64,000 bases of DNA. Source: Rhodanobacter thiooxydans LCS2. Its GTDB lineage: Bacteria; Pseudomonadota; Gammaproteobacteria; Xanthomonadales; Rhodanobacteraceae. Positions 63,559 through 64,000 of this stretch are shown here, in pieces; position 1 is the stretch's first letter; each line of letters opens with the position of its first letter. The position numbers and the translations under genes are program-made. The stretch lies in NCBI RefSeq assembly GCF_000264375.1, contig NZ_AJXW01000079.1, positions 1 through 64,000 of the forward strand. The letters are read 5' to 3'. The notes under the pieces are model-generated. The model had not been told where the DNA came from, made no database searches, and worked only from the letters and a program-made list of their open reading frames with translations.

Positions 63559-64000
63559 ATGGAAAACAATCATAATGAGGGCATGAGCGGCTTCCTGGCC
63601 ATCGAACAGAAGCTCGCGGTCAGCACGCGCCGGCACCGTGGCTTCCCCCGCGACCAGGCCATGCTGGTACGCATGGTGAAGCTGCTGCACAAGCTGTTCA
63701 GCGACCACGCCAACCTGCTGCTGCGCCAGCACGGCCTGACCCACCCGGAATACAACGTGCTGATGATGCTCGACGGCAGCGCGGGCGGACTGAGCCCGTC
63801 GCAGCTCGCCGAGGCGACCAGCGAGAAGTCGTCGAACACCACCCGCCTGATCGACCAGTTGCTGGCCAAGGGCCTGCTCACCCGCTCGCCCAGCGACGAG
63901 GATCGCCGCAAGTTGCTGGTGCAGCTCACCGACGAAGGCGAGGCGCTGATCCGGCAGGTGGTACCGGCGGTCACCCTGCAGCTGCAGGGCTTTTTCGCCG
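63559..64000 (+). CDS. MarR-family transcriptional regulator, truncated by the window edge
   Basis: At least 147 residues, continuing beyond 64000. The winged helix shows LTHPEYNVLMMLDGSAGGLSPSQLAEATSEKSSNTTRLIDQLLAKGLLTRSPSDEDRRKLLVQLTDEGEAL, with the typical wing DRRKLLVQLT. The start may be ATG 63559 or ATG 63583 (GAGGGC before the latter). The palindrome just upstream suggests autoregulation. Confidence 0.9.
   Translation, partial: MENNHNEGMSGFLAIEQKLAVSTRRHRGFPRDQAMLVRMVKLLHKLFSDHANLLLRQHGLTHPEYNVLMMLDGSAGGLSPSQLAEATSEKSSNTTRLIDQLLAKGLLTRSPSDEDRRKLLVQLTDEGEALIRQVVPAVTLQLQGFFA

Overview
This window looks like chromosomal DNA from a high-GC gammaproteobacterium of the order Xanthomonadales, most probably family Rhodanobacteraceae (Rhodanobacter/Dyella-like). 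That placement is inferred from codon use, from the gene repertoire (SelO, YaeQ, DUF1415, DUF3014, an N-terminally extended RIO1 kinase, many secreted metallopeptidases) and from dispersed short palindromic repeats built on TCATTCC(G)GCGAA(A/G)GC. No marker gene fixes the species.

Layout. 1-580 is a repeat-rich spacer. 580-4690 holds murB, pyrD, a DUF4190 membrane protein and an AmaB-type aldehyde dehydrogenase. 4913-6865 is a decayed prophage or integrative element in a tRNA-Arg(CCU) gene: an exact 39-bp direct repeat of the 5' tRNA half flanks an FkbM methyltransferase, a phage structural-gene remnant with a coupled 27-codon ORF, and an integrase that lost its N-terminal half. 7013-22500 is mostly housekeeping and conserved genes (SelO, a transglycosylase, DUF1415, YkgJ, RsuA, RsmC, an OPT transporter, YaeQ, FKBP, RIO1, an LLM oxidoreductase, an HDOD protein), with two decayed genes (a CMD-family protein and a secreted protein). 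22717-33239 is a block of secreted enzymes: an EreA/ChaN-like protein, M28B, S9, M14 and M28.

33419-41466 is the most interesting part. It encodes a stand-alone methyltransferase that closely resembles the N-methyltransferase domain of the fungal borosin enzyme OphMA. Next to it are three paralogous small proteins that align without gaps over their first 66 residues, ending in a hydrophobic Cys/Pro motif and then an acidic tail. Two of the small genes lie directly upstream of genes for periplasmic-TPR diguanylate cyclases. I read this as a split borosin (backbone N-methylated RiPP) locus with a duplicated precursor plus diguanylate-cyclase module. It is preceded by a slipin/NfeD pair.

41572-59732 is mixed: cupin, two 2H phosphoesterase-like proteins, DUF3014, an ABC-2 exporter, a Na+/H+ antiporter, a lipocalin, a PAS-GAF-GGDEF protein, an osmoprotectant ABC importer with fused permease and binding protein, YjdM, a DSP-like phosphatase, an EamA transporter, a second EreA/ChaN-like protein with a broken signal-peptide frame, a YbiI-like zinc finger, an acyl-CoA dehydrogenase and OsmC. 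60185-63378 is a tight four-gene heme-copper operon (CuA subunit II, subunit I, SCO/SenC, small membrane protein). Its subunit I has Asn where oxidases have the active-site Tyr, and the gene order matches norSY-senC-orf1, so an sNOR-type nitric oxide reductase is more likely than an oxygen reductase. A MarR-family gene runs off the right edge.
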